Origin: Planosporangium flavigriseum
GTDB lineage: Bacteria; Actinomycetota; Actinomycetes; Mycobacteriales; Micromonosporaceae
Assembly: GCF_011947225.1 (NCBI RefSeq)
Contig: NZ_JAATVW010000005.1
Location: forward strand, 248,001-312,000
Length of the DNA stretch: 64,000 bases
Direction of reading: 5' to 3'
A program made the position numbers and the translations under genes. A model generated the notes under the pieces. The model searched no databases, was not told the origin of the DNA, and saw only the letters and a list, made by a program, of their open reading frames with translations. Below, one piece after another: positions 36,396 through 44,883 of the stretch. Every line of letters starts with the position of its first letter. The first letter of the stretch is position 1.

Positions 36396-37144
36396 GAGAG
36401 GACGCGGGTGACCCGCTCGATCTCCAGCCGGCGCTGACGCGCGGCGGGGTCGAGGTTGGCGCACAGCACGATGGACGCGCCGGCCACCAGCGGCGCGAGC
36501 AGCCACGTCAGCGGATCGGCCGCCTCGGCGGCGTCCACGAGCACCCGGTCGGCCGGGCCGATGCCGCGCGCCTCCGCCAGCCCCCGCGCCGCCCGGCAGT
36601 ACTCCTCTTGCGTGGTGCCGTCGGCCGTGGCCGGGTCGGTGTCGCGGACCGGAGCGTACGGGCGGAAGTGGTCGCCGTGGCCGCGTACCTCAGCCACGTA
36701 GTCGACGAACCCCGCCGGCACTTCCCGCATCGGTAGGGCCATCGGGGCGAGGCCGAGCACGAACCGGTCGCCGGCCTCGGGGGCGGTCGCCAGCCGGTCG
36801 GCCGTCACGAAGCTGACCTCGGCCGGTTCGGTGGCTTCCGTGAGCACCGGGTCCGCATAGGTGACCGTGAGCCCGGCCGACCATGCGCCGAGAAGGACAG
36901 CGGCGGTCTGCCAGTGCGGGGGGAGCACGACGGCGGCGAGATCGCCGGGGCCCAGGCCGCAGCCGTCGACGAGCAGGTTCGCGGTCTTGGCAACCCAGTT
37001 CTCCAGCGTCGTGCCGGACAGTTCGGTCCGCTCGCCGGTGGCGTCGTCGTAGAACGTGAGCAGCGGCCGTGTGGGATCCGCAGCAATTGCGGCACGAAAT
37101 ACGGCGGGAACGTTACCTAAACCGCCTTTAGCAGATATAACCAC
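36392..37144 (-). CDS. TIGR03089-like protein (degenerate AMP-binding family)
   Basis: 250 residues. VPAVFRAAIAADPTRPLLTF, YDDATGERTELSGTTLENWV, AKTANLLVDGCGLGPGDLAA and VVLPPHWQTAAVLLGAWSAG match the short N-terminal part of AMP-binding enzymes; the phosphate-binding loop and C-terminal domain are missing. This is the actinobacterial family annotated TIGR03089, with no assigned activity. Start uncertain: GTG 37144 leaves room for a divergent promoter; an ATG at 37189 would overlap the divergent gene. Confidence 0.72.
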   Translation of the reverse strand: MVISAKGGLGNVPAVFRAAIAADPTRPLLTFYDDATGERTELSGTTLENWVAKTANLLVDGCGLGPGDLAAVVLPPHWQTAAVLLGAWSAGLTVTYADPVLTEATEPAEVSFVTADRLATAPEAGDRFVLGLAPMALPMREVPAGFVDYVAEVRGHGDHFRPYAPVRDTDPATADGTTQEEYCRAARGLAEARGIGPADRVLVDAAEAADPLTWLLAPLVAGASIVLCANLDPAARQRRLEIERVTRVLS

Positions 37145-37187
37145 GAGGTACTCCAAATCGGGCGAATGGCGGTAGGGCGTGAGCGGC

Positions 37188-39365
37188 ATGGCGGCACGGT
37201 CACGGCGACGATACCGGTTGATCACAGCGGGGGTCGTTGCCGCGGCGGCGGTTCCGTTGATCGTGGCTGGGGTCGGGAACACCGACCGGGTCCCGACGGT
37301 CGTGCAGCTTGCCCGCGGGACGAGCGGCGCGGAGGTCACCGAGACCCCGGCGCCGTCGCCGACGATCACCCCGCCGGCCGGCCCGACCTCGAACGGGCTC
37401 ACCCCCGGCGCCGCCCGGCTGCTCCTGGGCCGCTTCGACGCACCCGCGGCCGGCGTCGTCGGCCAGGACGGCGTGCCCGAAGGGGTACCGCTCGTGGCGG
37501 GTTCGGCGAACCAGCAGGGTGCCCGGTCGCTGCACCTGACTCGGGAAGGCCTGGCACCGTTCCGCGCCGCCGGCGTCACCTGGACGGGCCCCGCGGACGG
37601 GGTCAGCGTCGCCGTGCGCAGCCGGACCGGGGCTGACACCTGGGGCTCCTGGCGCACCGCCGCGCCCAGCGGCGGCTACGACGGGACCGGCCCGGGCGTG
37701 CGGCAGGGTGCCCAACTCGTCTGGCTCGGCACCGGCGACGCCATCGAGGTGGTCGTGACGTACGCGGGTCCGACCGCCCCGGGAGACGTGGCCGTGGACC
37801 TGATCGACCCGCGGGAAGCGCCCGGGGATGCGGTGGAGGTGCCGTCCGTGACCACGGTCGCGGTCGACGCGTCCCGGGTCGGGCGGCCCCCGATCCACGC
37901 CCGCTCCGAGTGGGGGGCCGACGAGCGGTTGATGGTCTGGTCGCCGCAGTACGCCGTCAACCTGCGCGCGCTCGCCTGGCACGACCAGTCGGTCGGCGGC
38001 GAGTACACCGAGACCGACGTCCCCCGGATCCTCCGGGCGCTCTTCTACTATCAGGCGGTCACCCGCGGCTGGGGCGACCTCGGGGACAACGTCCTGGTCG
38101 ACCGGTTCGGCCGACTCTGGGAAGGCCGCTACGGCGGGCTGTCGCGCGCTGTCATCGGCGCGCACACGCCGGGGCGCAACAGCGGTACCGCGGGAATCGG
38201 TGTTCTCGGCGGCCCCGCGCCCGTCCAGGCGTCGCCGCAGGCACCGACGCCGGTGGTCGAGGCCGCCGCGCGCTACGTCGCCTGGAAGCTGTCGATCGGC
38301 CCCGCCGTCGACCCCCGCGGGTACGCCACGCTGCCGGGGACGGCGGAGACCGAGTCCGCGAAGGTCAGCCCGCCGAAGGCGACCGGGTCAGCGTCCGCGA
38401 ACCGGGCCCTGCCCGTCGCCGCGGCGCCGAGCGCGACGTCGGCCGCGCCGAAGGCGTCGAAGCCCGCCACATCCAAGACGACGGAGGCGAAGCCGTCGGC
38501 GCAGACGTCCGGTACGGTTCCGCGGGTCTTCGCCGCCGACAAGGCGCTGGCAGAGGTCGTGTTGCCTACGGTGCGCGACCGGGCGTACGAGTTGATGGGG
38601 GCATGGGCCCACCCGCAGACGATGCGACGCACGCTCGCCATGTGGAACCCGGCTCGCGCGACCTTCACCGAACTGGGTGACGCAACGGTGTCCTGGGCCG
38701 GGCAGGTGGGCGACCTGCCGGTTCCGGCCGACTACGACGGTGACGGCCAGTTGGACATCGCGACCTGGTCGCCGGTGACCGGCGTGTGGACGATCCAGAA
38801 CTCCGCTGCTGGCACCACCGAGAGCTTCGTGCTCGGGCAGGCCGGCGACACCCCGGTGCCGGCGGACTACGACGGCGACGGGCGGGCCGAGCCGGCGACG
38901 TTCACGCCGAAGACCGCCACCTGGCACGTGCGCGGCGCCGCGGACGTGGTGTTCGGCAAGCCGGGCGACCGGCCGGTGCCGGCCGACTACAGCGGCGACG
39001 GGCGGGCCGATCTCGCCGTGTACCGGGCGAAGCTCGGCCTCTGGGAGATCCGGGGGATGAGCAAGGTCTACCTTGGCTCGCCGTGGCACATTCCGGTGCC
39101 CGCTGACTACAACGGCGACGGAAAGGCTGAGCCGACCACGTTCTCACCCAAGTCGGGGCTGTGGTACCTGCGCGGCAAGGCGCCGGTGCGCTTCGGTAAC
39201 CCTGGCGACGTGCCGGTGCCGGGTCAGTACGACGGTGATGGGAAGGCCGACTTCGCCGTGTGGCGTCCGCCGGCCCGTGGCGCCGCGACCGGCAACTGGA
39301 TCGTCCAGAGAGTGGGCAGTTACCAAATCGGCACTGTGGGTGATGTGCCGACGACCTTGGGGTAG
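37188..39365 (+). CDS. Secreted PGRP/amidase-2-like protein with FG-GAP repeats
   Basis: 725 residues. N-terminal signal-like helix (RRYRLITAGVVAAAAVPLIV). Residues about 225-370 have the PGRP/amidase_2 order: RPPIHARSEWGADERLMVWS, ALAWHDQSVGGEYTETDVPR, ILRALFYYQAVTRGWGDLGD, VLVDRFGRLWEGRYGGLSRA and VIGAHTPGRNSGTAGIGVLG. The usual VHHT is AWHD and the zinc-ligand Cys position is not Cys, so hydrolase activity is doubtful. After a Ser/Ala/Pro/Lys-rich linker come five FG-GAP/VCBS-type repeats (VPADYDGDG or similar, each followed by A.W.P.tG.W). Cell-surface binding is inferred. ATG chosen over GTG 37179. Confidence 0.82.
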   Translation: MAARSRRRYRLITAGVVAAAAVPLIVAGVGNTDRVPTVVQLARGTSGAEVTETPAPSPTITPPAGPTSNGLTPGAARLLLGRFDAPAAGVVGQDGVPEGVPLVAGSANQQGARSLHLTREGLAPFRAAGVTWTGPADGVSVAVRSRTGADTWGSWRTAAPSGGYDGTGPGVRQGAQLVWLGTGDAIEVVVTYAGPTAPGDVAVDLIDPREAPGDAVEVPSVTTVAVDASRVGRPPIHARSEWGADERLMVWSPQYAVNLRALAWHDQSVGGEYTETDVPRILRALFYYQAVTRGWGDLGDNVLVDRFGRLWEGRYGGLSRAVIGAHTPGRNSGTAGIGVLGGPAPVQASPQAPTPVVEAAARYVAWKLSIGPAVDPRGYATLPGTAETESAKVSPPKATGSASANRALPVAAAPSATSAAPKASKPATSKTTEAKPSAQTSGTVPRVFAADKALAEVVLPTVRDRAYELMGAWAHPQTMRRTLAMWNPARATFTELGDATVSWAGQVGDLPVPADYDGDGQLDIATWSPVTGVWTIQNSAAGTTESFVLGQAGDTPVPADYDGDGRAEPATFTPKTATWHVRGAADVVFGKPGDRPVPADYSGDGRADLAVYRAKLGLWEIRGMSKVYLGSPWHIPVPADYNGDGKAEPTTFSPKSGLWYLRGKAPVRFGNPGDVPVPGQYDGDGKADFAVWRPPARGAATGNWIVQRVGSYQIGTVGDVPTTLG

Positions 39366-39561
39366 TCGTTTTGTCGATTCCAACGCGGGTACGCGTTGTG
39401 GACATCGGGCGGTGGGTCGAGAGCAGTAGGCTGGCGAACAGATGCCGAACCTCCGCGCCCCCCGCGCGGCACCGGCGGGGTGTGACTCCGCGTACAGTGC
39501 GAAGTTGCGCCGACCGGAGCCTAGTTGGTGCGCTACCACAAACGAGTCGAGGAGCTGCCCA

Positions 39562-40749
39562 GTGACCGCCGGCCGCCCGCCCCGCGTGCTAGTCGACGCC
39601 ACGAGTGTCCCGGCCGACCGCGGTGGGGTGGGGCGCTACGTCGATGGTCTGCTCGGCGCGCTCGGGAACATGGACGTCGATCTGGCCGTGGTCTGCCAGC
39701 GCACGGACGCCGAGCGCTACGGCAGGCTGCTTCCTTCTGCCAAGGTGATCGCCGCGCCCGCTGCCGTGGCGCACCGCCCGGCCCGGTTGGCGTGGGAGCA
39801 GACCGGCCTGCCGCTGCTCGGCCAGCAGGTCGGTGCACAGGTGCTGCACTCGCCGTTCTACACCTGCCCGCTGCGCACCAACTGCCCGGTCACGGTCACC
39901 GTGCACGACGCGACGTTCTTCACTGAGCCGGAGCACTACGACAAGTCCCGTCGCACCTTCTTCCGGTCAGCGATCAAAACCTCGCTTCGCCGCGCCGCTC
40001 GCGTGATCGTGCCGAGCAAGGCGACCCGGGATGAGCTGATCCGGTTGCTGGACGCGGATCCGACCCGCATCGACGTCGCCTACCACGGCGTCGACTCCCA
40101 GGCCTTCCACGTCCCGAGTGCGGACGAGAAGGCCCGGGTGCGCGCGCGACTCGGCCTCGGTGGCCTCAACTACATCGCCTTCCTCGGCGCCAAGGAGCCA
40201 CGCAAGAACGTGCCGAACCTGATCCGGGGCTGGGCGGCGGCGGTGGGCGACCGCGAGGATCCGCCGGCGCTGGTCATCGCGGGTGGGCAAGGCCACGACG
40301 ACGAGATCGACCAGGCGGTCAGCGAGGTCCCACCGCACCTGCGGTTGCTGCGCCCCGGTTACCTTCGCTATGCGGATCTGCCGGGCTTCCTTGGCGGTGC
40401 GCTGATCGCGGCCTATCCGTCCTATGGGGAGGGCTTCGGCCTGCCGATCCTGGAGGCGATGGCCTGCGGCGCGCCGGTGCTCACCACCCCCCGGCTGTCG
40501 CTTCCGGAGGTCGGTGGCGAGGCGGTGGCCTACACCGGGCCCAATCCGGACGAGATCGCCCGCGACCTGAGCAGCTTGCTCGATGATGAGCCTCGCCGTA
40601 CGGCCATGGCCAAGGCGGGCGTCGACCGCGCGAAGGAGTTCACCTGGGAGTCCAGTGCCGAGGTGCACCTGGCTGCCTGGGCGCGAGCCGCCGGGGGCGG
40701 CGGTGGCGTCGACTTGATTCCGGATCGGACGGCTCGTAAGCAAGCGTGA
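39562..40749 (+). CDS. Glycosyltransferase family 4
   Basis: 395 residues from the GTG at 39562 (GAGGAG 7 bases upstream). GT-B fold: RVLVDATSVPADRGGVGRYV donor-domain start, TVTVHDATFFTEPEHYDKSR, RVIVPSKATRDELIRLL, IAFLGAKEPRKNVPNLIRGW and the C-terminal nucleotide-binding AYPSYGEGFGLPILEAMACG, APVLTTPRLSLPEVGGEA. EX7E present as E.FGLPILE. Adjacent to manC, so a GDP-mannose donor is possible. The acceptor is unknown. It resembles mannosyltransferases of the PimB/MgtA kind. Confidence 0.88.
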   Translation: MTAGRPPRVLVDATSVPADRGGVGRYVDGLLGALGNMDVDLAVVCQRTDAERYGRLLPSAKVIAAPAAVAHRPARLAWEQTGLPLLGQQVGAQVLHSPFYTCPLRTNCPVTVTVHDATFFTEPEHYDKSRRTFFRSAIKTSLRRAARVIVPSKATRDELIRLLDADPTRIDVAYHGVDSQAFHVPSADEKARVRARLGLGGLNYIAFLGAKEPRKNVPNLIRGWAAAVGDREDPPALVIAGGQGHDDEIDQAVSEVPPHLRLLRPGYLRYADLPGFLGGALIAAYPSYGEGFGLPILEAMACGAPVLTTPRLSLPEVGGEAVAYTGPNPDEIARDLSSLLDDEPRRTAMAKAGVDRAKEFTWESSAEVHLAAWARAAGGGGGVDLIPDRTARKQA

Positions 40750-40795
40750 TGCAGGTCCCGGTACCCGTGTGTGTGCCTACAGTGAGCCGACCGGC

Positions 40796-41908
40796 ATGAT
40801 GGTCGGCGTGTTCTATGCGGTCATTCCCGCTGGTGGCAGCGGCACTCGTTTGTGGCCCCTGTCGCGAGCAGGGCACCCCAAGTTCCTGCACGCGCTGACC
40901 GGCACGTCCGCCAGCCTGTTGCAGGCGACGGTCGACCGCCTCGGCGCGCTCTCCGAGCCGGGGACGATGTACGTGGTGACCGGCCTGGCGCACGCCGCCG
41001 CCGTCGCCCGCCAGTTGCCGGCGCTGCCCGACACGAACATTCTGGTCGAGCCGTCGCCGCGCGAGTCGTGTGCCGCGATCGGTCTCGCGGCCGCCCTCAT
41101 CTCGACGCGTGACCCGCAGGCGCTGATGGGCTCGTTCGCCGCCGACCATCTCGTCCGGGACAACGACGCCTTCGTCGCGGCCGTCGGTGCCGCCATCGAC
41201 GGTGCGCGCGCTGGCCTGCTGATGACCATCGGGATCACCCCGACCCACCCGGAGACGGGCTACGGCTACCTGCGCTGTGGCGAGCCTCTCGGCGACGGCC
41301 CGGTCAGCCGGGTGGAGGAGTTCACCGAGAAGCCGCCGTACGAGATCGCTGTCTCCTATGTGGACTCCGGCCGGTACTACTGGAACGCCAGCATGTTCAC
41401 CTGGCGGGTGGACGTGTTCCTCGCCGAACTCGCCCGCCAGCAGCCAGAGTTGCACGACGGCTTGATGCGCATCGCCCAGGCGTGGGACGGGGGTGACCGG
41501 CAGTCGGTCCTGGATGAGGTCTGGCCCACCCTGCCGAAGATCTCCGTCGACTACGCCGTGATGGAGGGCGCCGCCGCCGCCGGAATGGTCGGTACGGTGC
41601 CCGGTGACTTCGGCTGGACCGATGTCGGCGACTTCCACACCCTCGGCGACGTGATGGAGCGCGACGAGCGCGGCAACGTCGTCGTCGAGGCGGACGACGG
41701 CGCGGGCGGCAAGTCCGAGGTGCTGCTCTACGACACCGAGCGCACCGTGGTGGTGCCGCGCTCCGGCCGGCTGGTGTCGGCCGTCGGCGTCCACGATCTG
41801 ATCATCGTGGACACGCCGGACGCGGTGATGGTGTGCCCGCGAAACCGCGCCCAGGACGTCAAGAAGTTGGTCGACGGCCTGAAGGAGCGGGGCGACTCCT
41901 ACATCTGA
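40796..41908 (+). CDS. manC: Mannose-1-phosphate guanylyltransferase
   Basis: 370 residues. Makes GDP-mannose from mannose-1-P and GTP. Nucleotidyltransferase motif FYAVIPAGGSGTRLWPLSRA, GHPKFLHALTGTSASLLQAT, PSPRESCAAIGLAAALI, FAADHLVRDNDAFV and VEEFTEKPPYEIAVSYVD; the last about 110 residues are the left-handed beta-helix/ cupin-like region (GTVPGDFGWTDVGDFHTLGD). Start ambiguous: ATG 40796, ATG 40799 or GTG 40808 (MFYAVIPAGG). With manB and manA downstream, the complete GDP-mannose route is present. The 3' end overlaps fbiB by 10 bases, convergent. Confidence 0.92.
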   Translation: MMVGVFYAVIPAGGSGTRLWPLSRAGHPKFLHALTGTSASLLQATVDRLGALSEPGTMYVVTGLAHAAAVARQLPALPDTNILVEPSPRESCAAIGLAAALISTRDPQALMGSFAADHLVRDNDAFVAAVGAAIDGARAGLLMTIGITPTHPETGYGYLRCGEPLGDGPVSRVEEFTEKPPYEIAVSYVDSGRYYWNASMFTWRVDVFLAELARQQPELHDGLMRIAQAWDGGDRQSVLDEVWPTLPKISVDYAVMEGAAAAGMVGTVPGDFGWTDVGDFHTLGDVMERDERGNVVVEADDGAGGKSEVLLYDTERTVVVPRSGRLVSAVGVHDLIIVDTPDAVMVCPRNRAQDVKKLVDGLKERGDSYI

Positions 41909-43074
41909 CGCTTCGCCGGCGCTCCGATCGCCAGCAGGCCGAGCGGTTCGTGGCCGGCGGGCAGCGTCGCGAGGTCCGTGATCGTCGCAGCGTCGGCGCG
42001 GACCCAGGCGCTGCTCAGATCGGCGGAAGCGAGGGCCGCGCGCAACCGGTGGACGGTCGCGCCCACTTCAGCGACCGTCCAGCGGTCGGCGTCGGCGGGG
42101 ACGTGCACGACCACCAACTCGGCCGTGCCGCTGGGCGCCAGGTCGCGCAGTTTGTCGCGGACGCCCGCGTCGGTGACGTGGGTGAAGGCGGCGCCCACTG
42201 TGTCGACCTGTTCGCGACTGCGGGGCTCGCTTCGCTCACTCCTCGCGCTCACGGCCTCCAGCGCCGCCGCCACCAGGTCGGGGTCCACCGGAGCGTGGGC
42301 GAACTCGGTCGCGTCGGCGAGGGTGGCCACCTCCGAGCGCCCCAGCGCCCGTGCCTCGGCCGTACCGAGCGAGAACATGTCCATCTCGGCGTCGCGTACC
42401 AGGGCTCGCGCGCCGGGGCCGTCGTCGTCGGTCACGCCGCCGTAGCCGCGGATCACCGCGATGGGCACCTGGTCGAACTTGCCCTTGACCAACTCGCCGG
42501 CGCCGGCCAGTTCGTCGATGTCGGCGACCTCGGTGACGTGCAGTTCATTGCCGTACGGGTCGACGTCGCCCCGGTAGTCACGCACCGGGAGCACCCCCGC
42601 CGCGCCGATCGCCACGTCGGTCAGGCCCAGTCGCCACGGGCGGCCCATGGTGTCGGTGATGACGACCCCCACCTGCCGGCCGTGGCGCTCGCGGAGGGCG
42701 GCGCGCAGCGCGCGGGCCGACGCGTCGGGGTCGACCGGGAGCAGGACCAGCCGGGACCGCTCCACGTTGGAGGCGTCGATGCCGGCGGCGGCCATGACCA
42801 GGCCGTGGTGGGTCTGCACGATGCGGGTCGGGCCGCGGCGGGCCACCACGCGGGCGGTCTCGGCGGCGATCGCCACGTCGCGCGCGGCGTCCCGCTCGGG
42901 CCCGTCCTCCGCCGGCACCTCGACCAGGCGGCCCTCGGACTTGCTCACGATCTTGCTGGTCACGACGAGCACGTCGCCGTCCTCGAGCCACGGCGCGGCG
43001 GTCGTGATCAGGTCGGCGAGATCGGTGCCGGGCGTGACCTCGCCGATACCGGTGACCGGACGGACCTCAAGCAC
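41899..43074 (-). CDS. fbiB: Coenzyme F420:gamma-glutamyl ligase with truncated C-terminal domain
   Basis: 391 residues. Adds glutamates to F420-0. The N-terminal CofE domain (1-250) is complete: LEDGDVLVVTSKIVSKSEGR, VVARRGPTRIVQTHHGLVMA, GIDASNVERSRLVLLPVDPD, ITDTMGRPWRLGLTDVAIGA and VIRGYGGVTDDDGPGARALV. The C-terminal nitroreductase-like domain is only about 110 residues (mycobacterial FbiB has about 200), lacking the usual RRSVR start; it ends LSSAWVRADAATITDLATLP AGHEPLGLLAIG. The SARSERSEPRSREQ run at the junction is a repeat insertion (42207-42252). GTG start overlaps the fbiA stop. Confidence 0.9.
   Translation of the reverse strand: MLEVRPVTGIGEVTPGTDLADLITTAAPWLEDGDVLVVTSKIVSKSEGRLVEVPAEDGPERDAARDVAIAAETARVVARRGPTRIVQTHHGLVMAAAGIDASNVERSRLVLLPVDPDASARALRAALRERHGRQVGVVITDTMGRPWRLGLTDVAIGAAGVLPVRDYRGDVDPYGNELHVTEVADIDELAGAGELVKGKFDQVPIAVIRGYGGVTDDDGPGARALVRDAEMDMFSLGTAEARALGRSEVATLADATEFAHAPVDPDLVAAALEAVSARSERSEPRSREQVDTVGAAFTHVTDAGVRDKLRDLAPSGTAELVVVHVPADADRWTVAEVGATVHRLRAALASADLSSAWVRADAATITDLATLPAGHEPLGLLAIGAPAKRQM
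42207..42252 (-). repeat. Ser-Glu-Arg repeat inserted in frame in fbiB
   Basis: Minus-strand GTGAGCGCGAGGAGTGAGCG then AAGCGAGCCCCGCAGTCGCG AACAGG encodes VSARSERSEPRSREQ. I recall near-identical 40-50 bp repeats scattered through Micromonospora and Salinispora genomes (memory, not a search). It sits at the boundary of the CofE and C-terminal domains. Confidence 0.6.
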
Positions 43075-44011
43075 CGGCCACCTCCAGGGCGGCTCGTACG
43101 ATCGCGGCGGTGGCGTTCTCGTCCCGCATCCAGAGGTCGTGGCTGCGGACGGTCACCCCGGGGATCGCGACGCCGGCGTCTGTGGGGTCGACCAGCCAGC
43201 CGTCGAGCACGCCCCCGGCGCCCCGCGCGCCGTACAGGTTGCCGACGCCGGCGGCGCTGCACTCGACTCCGAGGGCAGCCAGGCACTTGTCGGCCATCCC
43301 GCGTACGGGTGCGCCGCCGATGATGGGGGAGACCCCCACGACGGGCGCCGTCAACGCCTCCTTGATTCCGCCCACGGCGAGGATCGGGGCGATACTGACG
43401 ACCGGGTTGCTGGGCGCGACGAGGACGACGTCGGCGGCGGCCAGGGCGTCGAGGACCCCCGCGGCAGGTTTGCTGGTCTCGGCGCCGACGAAGACGAAGC
43501 GCTTCGCGGGCAGTTCGGCGCGGTAACGCACCCACCACTCCTGGAAGTGGATGGCGCGCTGCTTCCCCTCCTCTTCCACGACAACGTGCGTCTCGACCCG
43601 GTCGTCGGTGGCGGGCAGCAGGCGTACCCCCGGCCGCCAGCGGGCGCACAGGGCCTCCGTGACCGCAGACAGGGGGTACCCGGCGTCGAGCATCCGCGTC
43701 CGTACGAGGTGGGTGGCGATGTCCCGGTCGCCCAGGCCGAACCAGGTCGGCTCGGCGCCGTAGGCCGCCAGTTCCTCCTTGACCGTCCAGGTCTCGTCCT
43801 GCCGGCCCCAGCCGCGTTCGGCGTCGGCGCCGCCACCCAGTCGGTACATGACGCTGTCGAGGTCGGGACAGACGCGCAGGCCATGCAGGGTCACGTCGTC
43901 TCCGACGTTGACTACCGCGGTCACTTCGGAACCGGATTCCCGCGCGACCGCACGCACTCCGGCGAGGAACTTTGCCCCGCCGATGCCGCCGGCCAGTACG
44001 ACGATCTGCAT
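43067..44011 (-). CDS. fbiA: 2-phospho-L-lactate (phosphoenolpyruvate) transferase, F420 synthesis
   Basis: 314 residues from ATG 44011 (QIVVLAGGIGGAKFLAGVRA); ATG 44020 is also possible. CofD/FbiA family joins Fo to the lactyl or enolpyruvyl unit carried on a guanosine diphosphate. Motifs: VNVGDDVTLHGLRVCPDLDS, GWGRQDETWTVKEELAAYGA, WFGLGDRDIATHLVRTRMLD, APSNPVVSIAPILAVGGI and SPIIGGAPVRGMADKCL. Ends with 8 bases overlapping fbiB. Divergent from the membrane protein at 44188; 44012-44187 is a gene-free promoter region. Confidence 0.95.
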   Translation of the reverse strand: MQIVVLAGGIGGAKFLAGVRAVARESGSEVTAVVNVGDDVTLHGLRVCPDLDSVMYRLGGGADAERGWGRQDETWTVKEELAAYGAEPTWFGLGDRDIATHLVRTRMLDAGYPLSAVTEALCARWRPGVRLLPATDDRVETHVVVEEEGKQRAIHFQEWWVRYRAELPAKRFVFVGAETSKPAAGVLDALAAADVVLVAPSNPVVSIAPILAVGGIKEALTAPVVGVSPIIGGAPVRGMADKCLAALGVECSAAGVGNLYGARGAGGVLDGWLVDPTDAGVAIPGVTVRSHDLWMRDENATAAIVRAALEVAGA

Positions 44012-44187
44012 GCCTGCCATCCTCGCCTATCGGCCCCGCCGCAGCCGCTGGGCCCCGGGTTTTCATAGATCTTGGGGCCGGTTGGGTCTGCGCTGTGAGG
44101 TCCGCCGGGTCGGCGGGTACTGGCAACGTCGCGGTGCCATCACCGCGGGGCAGCCACATCCGCCGACCTCACCTCCTGGGGGCAGCC

Positions 44188-44829
44188 GTGACCAGCCAGC
44201 CGAGCGACACTCCGGCGTCCGCGCCGACCCACTCCGTGGGTACGCCAGGCGCCGCGCCGTCCCTGCCCGGGCAGTCCGCCCGGCAGTTCGCCGATCCACT
44301 GCGGCAGCCGGCCGCGTTCGTGCTGCTCCTCGCGAACGGGCTGATCCTGCTGTTCGCCATCATCGACCTGTTCGTGATCACCGAGGACTGGTCGGTGAAC
44401 TTCCTGGCCCGGGCCGGTGGTTCGTTCGTCGACTTCGTCGGCGTCGTGTCGATCGGCTTCCCGATCGTCGCCGTCCTGCTGGCCACCCACCTCAGGCCCG
44501 CCGTACCGCAGGCCAGGCTCGTGACCGGGGTGGCGCTCGCCGAGTACGGGGTGTCCGCGCTGTTCGGCGCGTTGTGCATCATGGTCGACTTCCTGCACGG
44601 CGTGACCGATCCGGAGACGATCCTCGGGATCGGCCCGACCCGGCGCGCCTTCGAGGATCTGCTGGTCCGGGCCGGTGAGTTCGCTGTGCTGGGCGTCGCC
44701 GCGTTCGCGGTGTTCCAGCTCTTCCAGGGGCTGTACGCGAACCCGGGCCCCAGTCGGCCGCAGCCGACGCAGGCGGTCGCGCCGCCCGGGAATCCCGAGG
44801 GGCCCGTGGAAGAGTGGAGACGTCCGTGA
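44188..44829 (+). CDS. Membrane protein of unknown function, four helices
   Basis: 213 residues from the GTG at 44188 (CCTGGGGG upstream). Pro/Ser-rich first 40 residues, then four hydrophobic segments: AAFVLLLANGLILLFAIIDL, FVDFVGVVSIGFPIVAVLLA, RLVTGVALAEYGVSALFGAL, EFAVLGVAAFAVFQLFQGLY. A Pro-rich C-terminal tail follows. No recognised domain. It precedes fbiC by 55 bases and is divergent from fbiA, so it may share their regulation. Confidence 0.68.
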   Translation: MTSQPSDTPASAPTHSVGTPGAAPSLPGQSARQFADPLRQPAAFVLLLANGLILLFAIIDLFVITEDWSVNFLARAGGSFVDFVGVVSIGFPIVAVLLATHLRPAVPQARLVTGVALAEYGVSALFGALCIMVDFLHGVTDPETILGIGPTRRAFEDLLVRAGEFAVLGVAAFAVFQLFQGLYANPGPSRPQPTQAVAPPGNPEGPVEEWRRP

Positions 44830-44883
44830 AATGGGCCTCACCTGCTGTTCGTGCTCTGTGACACAACGCCTACTGTGACTCGG

